This document shows, piece by piece, positions 59,781 to 64,000 of a stretch of 64,000 bases of DNA. Source of the DNA: Odontocerum albicorne (lineage: Eukaryota > Arthropoda > Insecta > Trichoptera > Odontoceridae). Positions within the stretch are counted from its first letter, which is position 1, and each line of letters starts with the position of its first letter. The translations under genes were made by a program, and so were the position numbers. The DNA lies in NCBI GenBank assembly GCA_949825065.1, contig OX463859.1:12600452-12664451 (forward strand), read 5' to 3'. The notes beneath the pieces were generated by a model. That model ran no database searches. It saw only the letters and a list, made by a program, of their open reading frames with translations, and was not told the origin of the DNA.

Positions 59781-61662
59781 ACCTAGTATATCATTTCAAA
59801 ATATTACAACCTAACTCCATGGATACCTACGTTATTAGGTAACTAAACATGTTTCAGTTTCTTTATCACTGAGCATCTACGAGATAGTTCAACCAATCTT
59901 GAAAAAATCCACAAATTAAAATAGGATTATACAGACATTAAATTAAAATAAATAAGTTGTGTTCTAAAATATATTAACTTTCCAGGCACAAAAAAAATAT
60001 TGGATTTGTCACTTGGTACTATTTCTGATGAGTGAAAAAGTAATGAAATGAACATGAACCTAATTTACTCAGACGATTTGTGCCTTCACTGTTAAAGCCA
60101 AAATGCAATCATAAGATTGAATTTATAATAAATGAAAACCATGTCATAAAATCAATCTTTCGACAATTTAGTTTCGACTGATTAAAACTTGTAAAAATTT
60201 AACAAGTCGATATGTAAGTGGCGAAGATATTCATAGAAAATAGAAACGCAACATTTGCACGAGGCAAAGACATGGTATAAATTTGGAAACACAGTTAATA
60301 TATCGAGATATTTGTTATTCAGTTTTCAGATATATGGTGTCAAACTTCTCAAACTGTATTTTTATTTCAAATATGCAAAAGGAATGCAAACCACGTTTAA
60401 CCTGTTTCACGATATTTGAGAAAACATTAAAGTTAATTTGTAAACTTTGGTTTGGAATAATATTTTTATAACGGAATTTAACCATGGATACACATTTTAC
60501 TGGCTTACTATTTTTAGATACACAAGATCAGGGTATGCTTTTACGTTATTTCAAACAAACCAAAGTTCCATGCTGGATCTTTTTTGCGTATATACATACA
60601 ATTTCACTTCCATACAAATGTCAGATGAAAATAAATAACCTCTTCAATTTTTATTAACTCCTGATACAACACGAACACGTCTCCGTTACCCTCAAACTGG
60701 CAGAGACAGATAGACAGACAGAAGAGACATCTATGGAAAACATTTTGAAGGGCTGAGGGCGTTAACGAAAGTGGCGGACGGATACAGTTTACCTCATTTC
60801 AACTTCTTTGCTCCTGATACTTGGCTCACTCAGTTACTCACCTTATCCAGTGGGCAGCACAACACCAGAGATGATGATGGTTGACATCTATGGGAAATAT
60901 GTTTAATCTTTTACGATCATCAAAAAATAAATAAACACCTAATTAATTTAGTTCCTATTTTAATTTTATTTACACTCCTAATTCACCACTTTCTCTCTCT
61001 CTGAATAATGGCCGGAATTTCAAATATCGTACTGTAGCGATTATCTATGACTGAAGTAAAATTAATTGCTAACTTAGCAAATGTGAAAATCGCACTGAAA
61101 TTTGAGTATTCCTCAATTTTGACAGTTGTATTTTATAATTAATTTAAAAAAAATAAAGATCTCTATAATGTTTGTGTATATTGTGCGGGCGTTTGGTACA
61201 TCGTTTCACTGACCACTCTCGTATTTTTTATTGAATATATTTTTTTATCTTAATTTGGTAATGAATGCTTTTTATAATTATCGTTAAAATTATAGAGATA
61301 ATTATTCACATATATAAATAAATAAAAATAATATATTAAGAAGCATGTATCAAACATGAGATGCATGTATTCAAGGTCGTCGCTAAAGCATGTGCGCGGA
61401 TCAAGTATGAAACTGTGAAATGACATTTTACTACCTAACTTTTTTTTCATACATTTTATATTAGAGTAGGTAACATGTTATTAAAGTTGATATTTCATGT
61501 ATGCTAAAATACACGTGAAGAGACCGCAAACATAACCAATGGATTCGCTTTTTAATAAAGTTCGAAGACATCATTGAAATCGTGAAACTATCAAAATGAA
61601 ATTGGGCAAGGGCATACCATATGTGATGTCTAGTATACTGATCGATCAAACAATCTTTAGGC

Positions 61663-61867
61663 CCTGTCCAGATGAGGCGTTTTACACGCGATTTAAGTAG
61701 CGCGTTTCGAATTAATCGTCCGTTCGATTGAGTTAGGAGGAAGAAGACATTTTACAGAAACATACATGTTCGTAAATTTCATAAATACCGCGAAGCTAGA
61801 TCAATTTACCTTGATTAATTCGAAACGCGCTACTTAAATCGCGTGTAAAAGGCCTCATCTGGACAGG
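61663..61867. mobile_element. MITE with 55-bp terminal inverted repeats
   Basis: 61663-61717 and 61813-61867 are inverted repeats matching at 54 of 55 positions (start CCTGTCCAGATGAGGC). The interior is 95 bases with no ORF. Flanking 8-mers CTTTAGGC and CTCTAGAC agree at 6 of 8, hinting at an 8-bp target duplication. The superfamily was not assigned. Confidence 0.88.
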
Positions 61868-62569
61868 CTCTAGACGTGTAGGGATCATCCGTGGCACTTT
61901 GATGAATTATAAAATGACCACAGATATGAAAAATGATTTTCTTCATAAAATTTAATGTATATAACGTTACAGTAAACAAAAATGAAAAGACGATTTTGGA
62001 GATGTCACTGGAAGGCGCATGCTTATCAGTCAAGTTATAAAAATGTTGTAAATTACAGTTCTATATTTCAAATTTATTGAGAAAATGTGTTTTGTGGGTA
62101 TAATTATTTTAACATTCGTCCAGTTGGTATACATGTATTAATAAATATTCTGAATATTACACAGTTTTTTTATACGCACAACTTTTATTTTCCAAATATT
62201 ATTTTTCATCTTCAATTAGTAGACTGATTATCTTAAGATGTTGACTACAAACTATCCCTTCATCTTTCTGGATGTCTTCCTGAGGGACGACTGCCAGTGG
62301 ATATTTCATGCATTAATACGTAGTGAATTCTGGTTTTATGCATCCTCAACATGGCCTCGCCAATGCCTTCTGCGGTATCTGCCCCATCTCACAATATTTC
62401 ATATTTCACATATTTTTCGATTCAATATAATATTATTACGATATTCAAAATAATATTAAATTAAAATCCCACGTTTGACACTTTAATAGGTTAGATTTTT
62501 TTATTCGTACTCAAGATGTACGACGTTTGCATCGGATACCACTAACGTCCAAAAGTTTCCGCCCTGAAC

Positions 62570-63365
62570 ATGTTAGAGAGTGTATGGACACATATTGCAC
62601 AGTTACAACAGGACCTAGATTCCCTAGTTTCCTGGAGTGAGCAAAATCATACCATGTTCAACATTAATAAATGTGTCCGTGTATATTATAGTCAACCGTT
62701 TTCACCAATCCACCATCAGTATACTTACTGTACAGGGAGTGGCATTAAACAGAGTTTCTGAATTCAAAGATTTGGGCGTAACCTTTGATGTCGGACTCAC
62801 GTTCGTTAACCATGTCTCGCGTTTGATATCGGACTGTTACAAACTACTCGGTTTTATATTGAGAATATCAAGAGAATTTAACAGTGCCGATATCCTTAAT
62901 TAGAATATGCATCTACAGTTTAGGCTCCTCGTCAGCTCAAATATAAAAACCATATAGAACAAATACAAAAAAATCCTCAGATATCTATGGTACAGAACAA
63001 AGGGCGATTACCCAAAATTTGCTGACCATGTCGAACTTCTCACGGTGTGTAATTATAGAAGCCTCGAAACAAGAAGGCAAGAATCCATTGCAATATTCCT
63101 ACTTAAGGTTTTTCAAGGTTGATTTAACTGTTCCGGGATTCCAGAAATACTAAGTTTATATGTACCTAATAAATATAGCCATCCAAGGAATCACCCTCTG
63201 TTCTACATACCAACTTACAGGACGAATATCATGGCTAAACACTCAGTCACGCGTGGTATAGAGATATTGAACCAACTGAATGACACTGTTGATATACTCG
63301 TATTCTCGGTACCGCCTAGCAGTATGAGAAGAATTCTGCCTGATATTCTTCCTAACGAATAAGCT
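62570..63365 (+). mobile_element. Jockey-type LINE fragment, RT second half
   Basis: Successive plus-strand frames read LQQDLDSLVSWSEQNHTMFN, VSEFKDLGVTFDVGLTFVNH, YKLLGFILRISREFN, KILRYLWYRTKGDYPKFADH, NYRSLETRRQESIAIFLLKV and TRGIEILNQLNDTVDI. These are in the order expected for a jockey-like enzyme. Several frameshifts and stops make it a pseudogene. Confidence 0.85.
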
Positions 63366-63559
63366 AACGCTAGAAGCAGATCCTTATTGTGTAACAGGAG
63401 AAATCCGTGTAGTGGATAAAAAAAATACCACGCAGTCCCGCTGGGCAGGCGATGATATATATTATATATCAGTTAAAATGATACCTTTACTCTCAGCAGT
63501 GCGTCAACTATAGCCGATAGGAGACGCACTACTAAGGGTAGTCGTTATGTTTTGAAATT

Positions 63560-63730
63560 TAATATTGCGCGGTTTACTTTCTTTCAAAAGAAAAGAAAAG
63601 CGCGGCAGAAATTAGACAATGTTTAGATGCTGTCTACGGAGAATCTTATACGTCATATTCCACAACGAAATATTGAGCTTTACAATTTTACTTGGCAAAG
63701 AATTGATCGAAGATCAAAAATTCATTCCAG
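63560..63730 (+). mobile_element. Mariner-like transposase N-terminal scrap
   Basis: The plus strand reads KRSAAEIRQCLDAVYGESYT followed by SYSTTKYWALQFYLA-like sequence after one stop. This resembles the first helix-turn-helix of a third mariner type. No terminal repeat or catalytic region follows. Confidence 0.5.
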
Positions 63731-63919
63731 AAATCATTCCCTCATCAAACATTCATTCCAGAAACATCTGCACTAATGCAAGAGCAAATAGAGACTAAAA
63801 TCAAAAGAACTAGCAGCAACGTGTGGGCTTTCGAAAAAGCCAAAGTGACACAAGTTCAAAAAAGATTATGGCAATTTTTTTTTGGTTTTGACAAAAACAA
63901 TGGGAACGTATGCGAATTA

Positions 63920-64000
63920 TTGTGTTATGTCGAATGAGAACATAAGAGGATTGCTGTATGCAGATGACATGTTAATAGTGTTGGGTGGGATTGCAGAGCT
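63920..64000 (+). mobile_element. LINE reverse-transcriptase fragment with YADD box, runs off the window
   Basis: The plus strand reads MSNENIRGLLYADDMLIVLG-like sequence, with the YADD catalytic motif at 63957-63968. This is the palm of a non-LTR reverse transcriptase that continues past position 64000. It may be a 5' extension of LINE-A. Confidence 0.65.

Overview
This is a eukaryotic, almost certainly insect, nuclear window. It carries one intron-containing host gene with GC-richer exons, very AT-rich introns, and a dense load of insect-type transposon remnants. These include irritans- and mauritiana-type mariners, hAT and TTAA-flanked non-autonomous elements, EEP/RT LINEs and tRNA-derived SINEs. 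I cannot fix the insect order from the sequence alone.

Host gene. The plus strand encodes the complete PP2A regulatory B subunit (B55/PR55 family; Drosophila twins, tws). Its seven coding exons lie at 2631-2637, 26740-26894, 27896-28096, 29756-30067, 32738-32801, 33653-33879 and 38216-38584. Spliced, they give a 444-residue WD40 propeller. All junctions are GT-AG and all phases agree. Exon 1 contributes only seven coding bases (ATG GCC G) and is followed by a 24.1 kb intron. A likely promoter with a perfect TGACGTCA site lies just upstream of exon 1, and AATAAA signals follow the stop codon.

Layout. 1-2.3 kb: degenerate transposase and LINE/SINE debris. 2.3-38.6 kb: tws. Intron 1 holds many LINE fragments, SINEs, a truncated mariner, a (TA)84 microsatellite and a TTAA element. 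Intron 4 holds a near-complete but broken irritans-type mariner on the minus strand. Intron 6 holds a young, 5'-truncated LINE with an 809-codon open frame, inserted into an older 0.29 kb repeat whose uninterrupted paralogue is also in this window. 38.6-64 kb: AT-rich 3' flank with a foldback element, TTAA elements, a head-to-head SINE structure, a Mos1-like mariner, a deleted hAT element with 8-bp duplication, a MITE with 55-bp inverted repeats, further LINE fragments, and one unrecognised small basic ORF at 55248-55568.

No multi-gene system, immune locus or CRISPR-like array is visible. The most useful observations concern nested and structured mobile elements and the unassigned small ORF. 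The minor repeat calls rest on eye alignment and their ends are approximate.
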